DNA from: Synaphobranchus kaupii
Taxonomy: Eukaryota; Chordata; Actinopteri; Anguilliformes; Synaphobranchidae
DNA length: 64,000 bases
Reading direction: 5' to 3'
Assembly: GCA_029718625.1 (NCBI GenBank)
Contig: JAINUF010000028.1
Location: forward strand, 1,236,328-1,300,327
Shown: positions 22,801 through 35,400 of the stretch, piece by piece
Numbering within the stretch: position 1 is the first letter of the stretch
Layout: every line of letters begins with the position of its first letter
Made by a program: the position numbers and the translations under genes
The notes under the pieces: generated by a model
Databases searched by the model: none
What the model saw: only the letters and a program-made list of their open reading frames with translations
Told to the model about the DNA's origin: nothing

Positions 22801-23126
22801 AAACGACAACCAACGATGCATGCAGCGTTTACACCAATACCCTGCATACTTTAGTGTTTCCTGTTTATTTTGCTGTTTTGTTTATTTCTTTGATCATGAT
22901 TAGTCTTGTATGTTGACCGCTACATACAACACGTTACCGTGTGCTATATTTTGCTTTGTTTGCATTCCACATGCTATACTCTTGTGTTTGATTTTTTGTG
23001 TGTGCCCGTCTTATTCATTTTAAATAGATTTGTATTGCACTTTTTTTCCCCAGAGAACTATCACAACGACATAAAATAAAACTTCAGATACTTAAATTAT
23101 AAAAATGGTTTTATGTAAGGGGGGAG

Positions 23127-23829
23127 TGTAAGGTTCAGAGAACCAAGCGCCACAACCAAGGGATCTAAAAGTGTATATCGTGAGAAATAAACTCTCCACA
23201 AAGCGGACAGCTCCGCAGTAGAAGGGGATATAAAAAAAATGGGAATCAAAACCTCCTGGCGTAAGCCAACACAAAAACAACCCCAAAAGAGGGCAAACTC
23301 GGCAATCGCGAGTAATCAAACAACAAAATAACCTCACATTCTCACACAAGAAGCGTATAACTGGAGGTCAGAGAAAAACAAAAGAAAGCCTGTGTAGAAC
23401 GGACAAAAGAAACGAAATAGAAATAGAACCTGTTACCTGCAGCTCTAGGTGCGAAAGAGCTGAACAAAAGGTAACAGGTAGAGGAGTATAAAAGGAGAAC
23501 GAGAGAAAAGGAAACGACTAAATAAATCTTTACCCTAACGCTAACCGGACTACCTACGTTTCTTATTTGTAACAACCAGAAACGTAGAGACCGCAATCCT
23601 ATACCTTACCGACTTCGATGTCAAATAGCAAAGACAATATCGAAGCGTTGGAAAAGCGGAAGTCCTGGGCTATTTATAACCGGCAGGAAATCCAAAACAG
23701 GTGAAAGGGATAATTGCCGGGCAAGAGTAAAACACCGAAACGGAGGCGGAAAAAATCCTATAGATTTCCCCGACGTCGCCAAAAGAAAGAACGACCGCAG
23801 AAACAACTGGAGGTTGCCAGAAACCATGA
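23127..23829 (-). mobile_element. Possible solo LTR (gene 2-gene 3 intergenic)
   Basis: Minus strand begins TGTCATGGTTTCTGG and ends GAACCTTACA (TG...CA), with a TATA box in GGTTATAAATAGCCC about 150 bp in. No matching target duplication was found. Related blocks at 42686-43389 and 61577-62289, and truncated at about 13117-13670. Confidence 0.3.
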
Positions 23830-23889
23830 CAGTTTTAGTCAATTTAAATTGGATTATGAACATTATTGAGATGCATAGATGGTCTAGAG

Positions 23890-24178
23890 CAGGGGTGGGC
23901 AATTCCAGTCCTGGAGGGCCGGTGTGTATGCAGGTTTTTGTTCCCACCAATTACCACAGCTAAATGAGCTATTTGGCTGTTTACACCAATACTAGTAGAT
24001 TCGATCACTTTAAAATGTTTCATATAGGGACACAAGAAGTCTTTGGCTGTCATTCCTGCGCTTATAGGAATTGTAGCTAAAATGTCAGATGGCGTAAATA
24101 TTAGGGCTAATTAGGTAATTAAGGCCAGAAGTTGGCATGAAAACCAGAAACAGATACGGCCCTCGTTGCCCACCTCTG
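23890..24178. mobile_element. 289-bp hAT MITE (between genes 2 and 3)
   Basis: Same element, same site and duplication as at 13730. Confidence 0.88.
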
Positions 24179-24721
24179 GTCTAGAGAGTGGTGGTAATGC
24201 TTACAGTTCACTTCAGTACAGATACAGTACCTCCTATAGTGTCTCATTGATTTTGGGCAGCAGTGTCCCATCACGCATCACTATTGAGTTCAAATGTATT
24301 TGTATTAAGTCTGTTTCCTAAGTTCAGCAGTAATCTTAGTCCATTGGAAGTTGTTGGGGCTCCTCGAGCATGTTATTTTTCAGTCACACTGTTAGTGTCA
24401 GTCAGCAGAGAACTCAGGATCCCTATCAAACGTTATTTTTACATCCCTCCTCGCATCTCAAATAGAAGGGGGTATATTACTGTGTTTAGTTGCTGAGGAA
24501 TTCTGAACTGAGGAATGTCCTTGTGAAGTTTTCACCCAAGCAGGATGGTTTGCTTTGATATGTCTTTAATGTTGGGATATTGCCATTTGCAGTGCACTTC
24601 TCACAGAAAAGTGTAACTGACTGAAATGGACATGATGGAATTATCAGGGCAAAGGGGCGGCGCTAATTGTCCTTGTCATGTAAAGGAACAGAAAAACAAA
24701 TAGAATATCATGAAAACCTGT

Positions 24722-24727
24722 TTTATT
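24722..24727 (-). terminator. Likely poly(A) signal of gene 3
   Basis: AATAAA on the minus strand about 680 bp after the stop, followed by a U-rich stretch (TTTGTTTTTCTGTT). The sequence is kept after type A genes (44281-44286) and type B genes (14556-14561, 62862-62867), so both kinds share their 3' flank. Confidence 0.4.
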
Positions 24728-25405
24728 TGGACAGTGCTTTTTGTAGAGGTTATGCCCAGCTATTTCCTAGTAAGAGAAAATAAACTCACAAAAGCATCAA
24801 GAATAAAGAGTTAAAAACAAGCAGGTATTATAAATATACCAAACATTAAACAGTCAGAGAAAGAACACAAAAATACATGACTTTAAAGCCTGAATCTGAA
24901 ATAAAACGATGTGTCTTTAATGCCATTTTTCAGGAGCTGCCGGTGTAATAATATACAGCCATTTAGATTTAGGTAAATAGCAGTATAATCCGAGAATCAC
25001 ATTGAGAAGGAAGACCGACACAGGTTGTTTTAGGTCGCTCATAAATACTTTAGATTAGTATCAACACACATCAAACCACAGATTACACACTTCCTGCTGT
25101 TCAGTCTGAAGCCCTTTTGCTCAGGAAGTGGGCAGGCCGAGATTGTTACATCTGTTATACATTTGACAAGCACTGATAATGGTTCTTTACAATGGAAATA
25201 TCTTGCAAAATCTACATGTTTACCTACCTATTAATTACCTGAAAGCTTCCTTTAGCAAGACATATTGCAACAGTGGCATATTTGCATATTAACACGAACA
25301 ATTATGAACTTAATTTTCTTCTTCCATCTCTAATGGAATTGCACTGCAGAGGCATGTAATGTGGACTTTTAGTTTGGTTTATCCATTCGATTGCAGCATC
25401 TGAGT

Positions 25406-25456
25406 CTACGTTGTGCAGATGCTCGCATAGACCACTGCAGAGTTTTCTTCTTGTTC
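25406..25456 (-). CDS. Gene 3 exon 11: last exon with ITIM VVYASI and stop
   Basis: Acceptor TTTCTGCAG, then EQEENSAVVYASICTT and TAG (25406-25408). VxYxxI near the C-terminus is a common inhibitory arrangement in teleost Ig receptors. Phase 0 entry matches exon 10. Confidence 0.72.
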   Translation of the reverse strand, partial: EQEENSAVVYASICTT

Positions 25457-28400
25457 CTGCAGAAATATGACATATTCAAATTGATGAATTTAGACCATGG
25501 AAAAATAGCCGTTGAAGAAGGCCATGAAAAAGTAAAGATAAATTATTTACCAATATTTGTGAATTAAAACGAATTTGAGCGTTACTGTATTATTTTTAAA
25601 CAAAGAAAGGTGGACCATCCCTATACGAAGTTTAATCATTTTTTATTGGTTGTATGAATATGATATGCAACGCCGATATGTAAATTGACAGAAGAAAATC
25701 TTTTTGTATTATCCAGAGCACCTCAGGGAATATACTTACTGAGCGAGACTGGGTGTTAAACTGCCTCCGTTGTTGTGTGTGTCGGTCTGTAACACCAAAC
25801 AATGATGAACGATCAAAAAGTAATTAAATAAAGAATGAGTAGTTTCTACTAACTGGATTTCTCCAGTACCAGTAGCAATACCTTCTACTACCACTCACAT
25901 ACGTATAATTATAGTAAGTAATTATTACGTGCACAATCATAGTCCTTATACTAAAAACAACATGATGAATGATGTGTTTGTTGCCTGTTACATTGTTAGT
26001 CGTGCATCTTTAAAAACAGCAGTGCATTCATGGACCTTAGTTGTGGACGGACATTTATTTTTATTTGTATAATTTGGCGCCTAACACGGGGTTGTCTATA
26101 TCCAATCCCCTTCCCAATTTGGAATGTCCAATTGTCTCCCCAAACCGCATTCATGAACCAACCCCACTGCACTAGACACAGGTTATCTTTACCTCAGTGT
26201 AAACCCATGGCTTTCCTCTGAAACCGGACGGACAATTGAGCAGCTTGGACATGATATGGTCTCACGGTCAAATAAATTGCGAGATTTCATGAAACTGCAC
26301 GTGGCGATTAGGTTCCCTTGGTTAGTCGTTTGGTCTTTATCCACGGTCAGGTAACGCTTTTTACACTTTTGAAGTTTGTTGTAAAACAAAAGCTTTAAAC
26401 ATATTGGCCAAATTCGACAATGAGGAATAATGAGGTGTCAAAGATTTAAAACTGTGATTTTTTATATTTTTTAACAGCCTGGGAGTGACTGAGTCTGTAT
26501 ATGGCCGGTACCTTGCTCCATCTGGCCCTCTGGCTTTCGATATGAATATCTTCAGACAGAGCCTATAGAAATCCCATAGAAAAGCCCATAGATCTAACTC
26601 CATAGAAAAAAAGCGAACGCTGTAACTTCGAGCCGTTTTGTGGCCGAACTGAATCGAGTTGAGTAATTCTGAAAGTTCTTCCCTATTCTGGCACTTGTCC
26701 TCTCCACTAATCTCAGCCGGCTAGGGCTAGGCTCAGCTCGGTTATGAACGGTTCGCCCGTAATCCATACTTTTAGCGAGCTATGGCTATAACCGACAATG
26801 TCAATTAGTGGTGTGTCGTTCGCGAACGAGTTGGCTCTTTTAGGTGAACGTTGGGAGCCGACTCGCATATCTGAAGAGCCGATTTGTTTTGTGGTCTTGG
26901 TGGAACTTTTATTCGTTTTTTATCTTAAAGTTACATCTGTAATCAAAGAGAATCATTTTTTAGGCCAAAAATAAATAAAACCACTATAAGAAAATAACAT
27001 TAATAATAATTTAAAAATAATTTTAAAAACAATTAAAATAAAGTTAAATTGTTGGTGATTTTAATTGTTCTGATGCTGCAGTTTTGCACATTTATATTCT
27101 TATGCATTTATTTATTTTTCTTTGTTATGATGCAATATTATGTTCTATTTTATGAGTGTCTCTTTTGTTTTGAAATGTTCAACTACGCACTGTGTTTATT
27201 GTACAATTTATTTCAAGACATAAAAATGCCCTACTTTCAATGCACATGTATAACAGCGTCTTAATGTTTTTACATTTATTTTTAAGTAGTTTTTATAACA
27301 AACAAAATGCTAAATAATGTTATTTTGGTAATTACAAGGTAGAGTAAGATTCCTTTGAACAATTTAAGTGATAGATGTGCACAAACACCAATCATTTGTC
27401 AAAATATCGCTAACTTTGGCCGATTTTGAAAAACCGGAAATGCTACTGAATGAAGAGCCGTTTGGGAGCCGAAAGTGCCGGCTCTTATTGGTGAGATGAA
27501 CCAAATGATCTGACTCACTGAAAAGAGCCGGAATGCCCATCACTAACGTCAATACAAACTAGTGACGTCTTCAATACAGCCCGCAGCCAGCGGCGTCAGT
27601 GCTGAGCGCATATGTTGCTTTGTCAGAGCGTCTGTGGCGTCCATGTTCATTTTTCACTAGTTTCATTCATAGACTGTATGAGTATTTCTGACATAATGAA
27701 CCTTTAATGGGTAAGACATCCTTCAGCAGACATGAAGTGGCTAATTTAAGAACAATTAGCATCTGATTAGCCTACTATTCAGCGCTTGTGCTAGGGAATG
27801 GAGCGCTGCACCTCTTTCATAAAGTAACGTTGCACCATGATGCAATCACGGGAGAAATCTCATAACCTGACCAGAGTAATATAACCATTTTATAATTAGG
27901 ATAAAGCTGCAATCTTACCATGACTGGGGGTGCTGAGGGTCAATGCCAAGTATTGGAGCTCTTCACTTTCATTCTCCCCTATTGGGGTACCTGGGTTTCC
28001 TATTAGTAAAAAACAATGTTTAAAATCCATTATAATGCTGATAATGCTCACCATCCTCTATTTAACCTGTAAAGCAGTAAACACAAGAAGCTAATTAACT
28101 TCTATTTCATCTGCTTCTATGTACACAGACACACACACAGTATGTGGGTAATATACACACCATGTATATACTGTACCTTTTATACAGTCTATGGTATATA
28201 CCCACATAGTTTCCACAGCTTGCCTTTTTGGGTGGAAACTGAACTGAGCTTATCTTTTCATTATAAAATACAAAAAATATATGTTTACATTACCTTTACT
28301 CAGATCTCTTTACTAACATTTGTCTTTTTTCAATACATTTCTTTTCTGTTTCTCAATTGGAATCAACAGATGTGCCCCTCAAGTTAACACTATGCCCCCT

Positions 28401-31400
28401 AGCCTCTCCTGCCAGCCCCAGGTAAAGTCCACTGAATGGCGTCAGCAAGGCAGAGGCTTGAACCTGTGTGCGTCCCAATATTATTCACTCCTCACCTCCT
28501 TTCCTCCACTCCTCACCTCCTTTCCTCCACCCCTCTCCTCTGCTCGTCTCCTACCCGGAAGCATGCAAAACTGCCCGTACGTTTCAAGTACAAGTCATTG
28601 CGGTAATATGTAACAATTAATATGAAATCAGCAACATTAGATTAGGACGCAAAGGTCCGTTTACAGGGCACGGAGGAGAGGAGGTAGCATTTTTCGAGTA
28701 TTGGGACACACTCCCTGTGACTACAGAATCCAACCAGTGCTCGTAAGGAGTGCCTAAACAGTAAAAGAGCAAGTCAAGTCTTTTTTGTGCATATCGCCCT
28801 CTTGTGGACATAGTAGCAAATACATCCCTTAAAATAAATGTCTGCTCACTAAGTGACATATTTTTATTGAATCTCCCCCCCCCCCCCACAATTTTTTACC
28901 TCCTTATTTGCCCAATACTCTGCTGCCTGCATCCACACCAAGGGCACTTGTGGCATTTGGGCCATTTGGGCCATGTTCGAATCAGCGCACTTGCCTACTA
29001 TTGAGTATTTCAGTTGAGTATACTTTTTTTAAAAAGCTTTTACGTATGTGACATTTTTGAAAATTGAGTGTTCTTAATATCCGTGGATGATATACTTATT
29101 TCTGGGTTTTTGTTGATAATAGTATGGAGGATATTTTTAGCACACTGCTTGTTGCTAAACATGTATGTATTAAGCAGTGTACAGTATGCTATACAGTATG
29201 CAATGTTCAGTACACTACATTTATAGAACATTTTGCCGGTTATGTGCTGCCTGTGCAGCCTCATATATGGTAAATGATATGAGCTAGACTTCAACCTGCA
29301 TTTATATGGCACAAGCTCCGGAAAACTGGGCATAACTGCAATTCAGCCTCCTTTAAGGAAACGGCAAACATGCAAACCAAGGAATACACTTTCTTTTGAG
29401 AGGAAAAATACACAATTTTACAAATAGTCTGAGATATTGCCTAGGTGTGCGTCTGTGAAAATACAATCGCAAGACACGGTACAATTCAGAGAATAGCAGA
29501 GGTGCAGACCGATGCACCAGAACGGTCCTAATTTCAGCTGTTCGACGTTGTTAAGTTCCCACAGCCGTTTTGGGCGCACGGAACGTGTAAGGACTGCCCT
29601 TCCCTTAGATTACTGAACCAGATCACGCAGCACGTCAATAACTCAGTTACCCACGTTACCTTGATGGTTCTGTAGTTCTGAGATGTTACTGTAGACTGCA
29701 GCAGATGCACCGGAATCACCGTTCCCTTCCACCGGTAATGTGGAGAGAAGTGTGGGAGACAGAAAGATTTAAGAAAACTACTTTTTATAAATTACTATAT
29801 CGGCACCACTGAGCCACATTGAGACATTATTCTTTTACATTGCGCAAATGTATAAAGTAAGAGTGAATCTTACTGTGTTCAAATCATATACGGCCTTTAA
29901 GTACATTTTATAGTTTCTTTGTAAATCCCAGTATATTAGCAGTGGCTGTTATTTGTATTTGAATAGTGTGCATTAGTATCACCAGTGAATGCCTTGGTAT
30001 CAGAACAACAACCATTAGCCTAAGTCCACCTCCAAGCAAAGTTCTTTACATAATTTTTAGAACAAACTGAAACTATGTCCTAAAAACTATGTAGTAAAAG
30101 TAAAAAATGGAAAAACGTATCATTAAAATTAGTTTAAAAAACAAAGTAACAATAAATAACAGAACATGTTCATGTCAAAACACCATTTACTCTCCTTCCT
30201 TTCTATGCAATCAGGCATGAGAAAAGAATGAAGCTGAGATCCACAGAGTATTTCAGCTGATAGAGAGGATTTATAAATTAGACACACTCCAATTGTATCT
30301 CCTGCAGACCTATAGAACCAAATCCATAGCCAGATAGCTAGCTTACCCTCGGGCTGTCATTCCATCTAATAAAGTTAGCATGTACCATGGCTATGAATCT
30401 TAATAACCACTTACCACTAATTTAAAGGTAATTCCCTGTTTCTCCCCACATCTCTGTTTTTGTAAGACATCCTGGCTTGAGTACATTTTTATTTTATTTT
30501 ATTTAAAATAAAATAAAATAAAATTTTTATTTGTTTTGTATACACTGCTGTTCTTAATGGTGTAGCACCTTTTATATATCAGAATGCCTGTCCTTTTATG
30601 TCCCACAGTGTGCCCTCTGTTCCTCCCCTGCAGGCCTTTTAACTGCACCAACGGTAGCACATGTTAGGAGCTCTCTGTTCCTCCCCTGCAGGCCTTTTAA
30701 CTGTACCAACGGTAGCACATGTTAGGAGCTCTCTGTTCCTCCCCTGCAGGCCTTTTAACTGCACCAACGGTAGCACATGTTAGGAGCGCTCTGTTACTCC
30801 CCTGCAGGCCTTTTAACTGCACCAACGGTAGCACATGTTAGGAGCGCTCTGTTACTCCCCTGCAGGCCTTTTAACTGCACCAACGGTAGCACATGTTAGG
30901 AGCGCTCTGTTCCTCCACCGCAGGCCTTTTAACTGCACCAACGGTAGCACATGTTAGGAGCGCTCTGTTACTCCCCTGCAGGCCTTTTAACTGCACCAAC
31001 GGTAGCACATGTTAGGAGCCCTCTGTTACTCCCCTGCAGGCCTTTTAACTGTACCAACGGTAGCACATGTTAGGAGCGCTCTGTTACTCCCCTGCAGGCC
31101 TTTTAACTGCACCAACGGTAGCGCATGTTAGGAGCTCTCTGTTCCTCTCCTGCAGGCCTTTTAACTGCACCAACGGTAGCACATGTTAGGAGCGCTCTGT
31201 TCCTCTCCTGCAGGCCTTTTAACTGCACCAACGGTAGCACATGTTAGGAGCGCTCTGTTACTCCCCTACAGGCCTTTTAACTGCACCAACGGTAGCACAT
31301 GTTAGGAGCGCTCTGTTCCTCCCCTGCAGGCCTTTTAACTGCACCAACGGTAGCACATGTTAGGAGCCCTCTGTTCCTCCCCTACAGGCCTTTTAACTGC

Positions 31401-32363
31401 ACCAACGGTAGCACATGTTAGGAGCGCTCTGTTCCTCCCACTGCAGGCCTTTTAACTGTACCAACGGTAGCACATGTTAGGAGCGCTCTGTTACTCCCCT
31501 GCAGGCCTTTTAACTGTACCAACGGTAGCACATGTTAGGAGCGCTCTGTTCCTCCCCTGCAGGCCTTTTAACTGTACCAACGGTAGCACATGTTAGGAGC
31601 GCTCTGTTCCTCCCACTGCAGGCCTTTTAACTGCACCAACGGTAGCACATGTTAGGAGCGCTCTGTTACTCCCCTGCAGGCCTTTTAACTGTACCAACAG
31701 TAGCACATGTTAGGAGCGCTCAGTTACTCCCCTGCAGGCCTTTTAACTGCACCAACGGTAGCACATGTTAGGAGCGCTCTGTTCCTCCCCTGCAGGCCTT
31801 TTAACTGCACCAACGGTAGCACATGTTAGGAGCGCTCTGTTACTCCCCTGCAGGCCTTTTAACTGCACCAACGGTAGCACATGTTAGGAGCGCTCTGTTA
31901 CTCCCCTGCAGGCCTTTTAACTGCACCAACGGTAGCACATGTTAGGAGCGCTCTGTTCCTCCACTGCAGGCCTTTTAACTGCACCAACGGTAGCACATGT
32001 TAGGAGCAGCATGACAAGCTTTTCTTATAATGCACCTAAACTGAGGAATCATTAAACACATTATAGAGGCATTTTTAAAACACTTCTTAGAACTCACGTC
32101 TTTACTTTAGCCTTTACTTAAAATACCTACAGCGATGCCTTTTTAAATTTTAGTATTTTAACTTTGTTCAATTGTTTAGTGTTCAATTTATCTTACCTGG
32201 TTCCCCTTTTATTCACCGTTATCTCTCTAACTGGCTCCTTCTTTCTATTACTGCACACTAGTATTTTCACGTTTTTATTTTATCTCTGCTTACTGTAAAG
32301 CAATTTGAGCTGCAAATCTTTGTGTGAAAGGTGCTATACAAATAAAGATCATTATTTATTTTT

Positions 32364-32428
<65 letters not shown>

Positions 32429-35400
32429 AATAATATACAACAATAATACAATAATAATACAACAATAATGACTTTAGTAAATATTTTGAAGCAACCCAGG
32501 CTCTCATCCAATCAGATGTCATCAAATTCAAAATATTTACAAAAACTAGCCGGCTAAACTCCTTGAATGCTTTGTAAAAAAAAAAATATATAAATTTAAA
32601 AAACATGCAAAAAGCCGTGTAAGTCGCTCTGGATAAGTGCGTCCGTTAAATGCCCATAATGTAATGTAATGTAATGGAAATGCCCATAATGTAATGTAAT
32701 GTAATGTAAATGCCCATAATGTAATGTAATGTAATGTAAATGCCCATAATGTAATGTAATGTAATGTAATGTAAATGCCCGTAATGTAATGTAATGTAAT
32801 GTAAATGCCCATAATATAATGTAATGTAATGTAATGTAAATGCCCATAATGTAATGTAATGTAATGTAAATGCCCATAATGTAATGTAATGTAATGTAAT
32901 GTAAATGCCCGTAATGTAATGTAATGTAATGTAAATGCCCATAATGTAATGTAATGTAATGTAATGTAAATGCCCATAATGTAATGTAATGTAATGTAAA
33001 TGCCCGTAATGTAATGTAATGTAATGTAAATGCCCATAATGTAATGTAATGTAATGTAAATGCCCGTAATGTAATGTAATGTAATTGCCCGTAATGTAAA
33101 TGCCCATAATGTAATGTAATGTAATGTAAATGCCCGTAATGTAATGTAATGTAAATGCCCGTAATGTAATGTAATGTAATGTAAATGCCCGTAATGTAAT
33201 GTAATGTAATGTAATGTAATGTAATGTAATGTATTCCCTTGTGTTACTGCACCTCCCCACAGTACCTTGATCCTCCTGCACATCTGCAACGTTACTGTGG
33301 ACTGTATCAGCTGCGCCGATCCCCTGAGCTGGTAATGTAGAGAGAGAGAGAGATAAACATCTAAGCAAACCTTAAATCATATTTCTAGTAATTGATTCTA
33401 CAGGCAAGCTTTGGGACGACTATAGAAGTGGTCCTTTTTTACACTGAGCTGTCTATTAGCAACTTGAAAAGAATAAGCAAATCTTAAATATGATAAAGCC
33501 ATAAAATATCACATATTTTATTTTAAATATATATTTTTAATATGACTATGCCGTATTAGGGGACCACAATATGGAAATTCTGCAGCTGATATCAGTAACC
33601 AATATTTTAGTGGTCATATACGTAGGTTGATTCAGATTATGTCAATAACCAATATTTTACTGGTCATATAGGCTGATGCAGATTATGTCAATAACCAATA
33701 TTTGACTGGTCATATAGGCTGATGTAGATTATGTCAATAACCAATATTTGACTGGTCATATAGGCTGATGCAGATGCCATGCTGTTTTGCATTATACCAC
33801 ATACTGTATGCAAAATGCAAGCTTCCACAATAATGGAAGCAGTAGATAAGCACAGGCATGAAATGATGACGGAGAAATGTAACAGATTGGTTTACATAAG
33901 CAGATGTTTCCACTTGCTTCAGAATGGAGCAGGATTCCAGAGGGCTATGGAGTCTATATCTTTGCTTGTAAATGTGGCTGGTATAAATGATAAATTAAAA
34001 ATAAATAATAGATACAGAGCTTCAGCTGACTATAATTATATTACTTTATGAGCCTGACATTTCCACTTAATTTACACCATCAGTGTCACATCAAATGCGT
34101 TCCCCCTCTGGTGCAGGTTGCATCATCAAATCAGGTGATACAGTGAGTTTGTTCTCAGCTATTATTGGCTGATACTGGTATGACCATGATATTATTGTGC
34201 ATCGCTACACACACACAAAGACAATGTAACATACTTCTCTTTAATTAAATAAATTATTCATATCCTTTCTTCAGGAGGGAAAAACTAAATAGAGATAGTA
34301 CAATCAGAGAACAAATTTGGAAAAACAGATAAAGGTTAAACCTTAAATGTAATCAAGGGCAAAATGTTTAAAAGTACTGTCTATCTTAAATAGCCACATT
34401 AAAATCCATTAAATAAAATGGCAAAAGAAAAAATTAAACAAACCTACTTTAAAAACAGTGTGAATGTTCTGTGAAAGCTAGAAAGCTCTGTCAGAGAGAA
34501 CGGTGAACAGGGAACCGAGCTCTTACCTGTTGGCGTTTTTAGACGACGGACCAGCAGACACCCTAACAAAGACAATAATCCAACAAGCACAGCTGCAGTG
34601 CAGGTCAAAGTGATCACCAGCAGCATTCTATTACCTGCATTGGCACAAAAGAAGGAAACTTAACTAGGGACCTCAGAACAGAGAGATCTTTTGAGTTCAT
34701 GTTTTTTGCAATTTCCGTATTTAGCTATATTAAAAGTTACATTCCTTATTTAGCTATATAAAAAGTTACATTCCGTATTTAGCTACATTAAAAGTTACAT
34801 TCCTTATTTAGTTACATTAAAAGTTACATTCCTTATTTAGCTACATTAAAAGTTGCATTCCTTATTTAGCTATATTAAAAGTTACATTCCTTATTTATCT
34901 ATTGTATATTAAGAGTTACTTTCTTTATTTAGCTATATTAAGAGTTACTTTTCTTTTTTATTAAATAAAATGAAAGGTGTACGTACATCATATTAATTTG
35001 AGCATTTCTGTTTTCTGTTTGAGCAGTGTTGGTACTTGACTTTGGCGGACGCATACTCTTGAAATATTGCAATTGTGTATATGCTATTGTGCATAATAAT
35101 ATTAAATACTATTTTATTTGGGGAAAAGAGAAAAGTAAAGAATTAAACGTGGTATGTGAAAAACATAATGCTTGAAATTTAATGCAAAATTATTCACATA
35201 ACACTGGAATAAGATTGGAACAGACAGACCCTAACGGTTTCTGACAAAACCCATGTTTTGCTGGGAAAGTTTGAAAAGTTAATGAAAGACTGGGTCAGGT
35301 CACAGTGTTACTTAGATGTTACTCATCTAAACTGAAAGCTATCACAAAGAGCAACACCACTTTACATTTCAAATATGCTATAAGTGGACTGTCATTTCTG

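Larger units (their letters stand above)
22085..25405. other. Intergenic DNA between gene 3 (3' end) and gene 2 (5' end)
   Basis: Upstream region of gene 2, LTR-like block, hAT MITE, poly(A) region of gene 3. A CACTTCCTG / CAGGAAGTG inverted repeat lies at 25089-25130 in the likely 3' UTR. No other gene seen. Confidence 0.6.

Noticed and set aside
23342..23950. Minus-strand frames of 84 and 109 residues, repeated at 42.9-43.5 kb
   Set aside because: They overlap an LTR-like block and the hAT MITE. Hydrophobic but without any family motif.
27049..27264. Hydrophobic 71-residue plus-strand frame
   Set aside because: Interior of a hAT MITE; AT-rich DNA gives such frames by chance.
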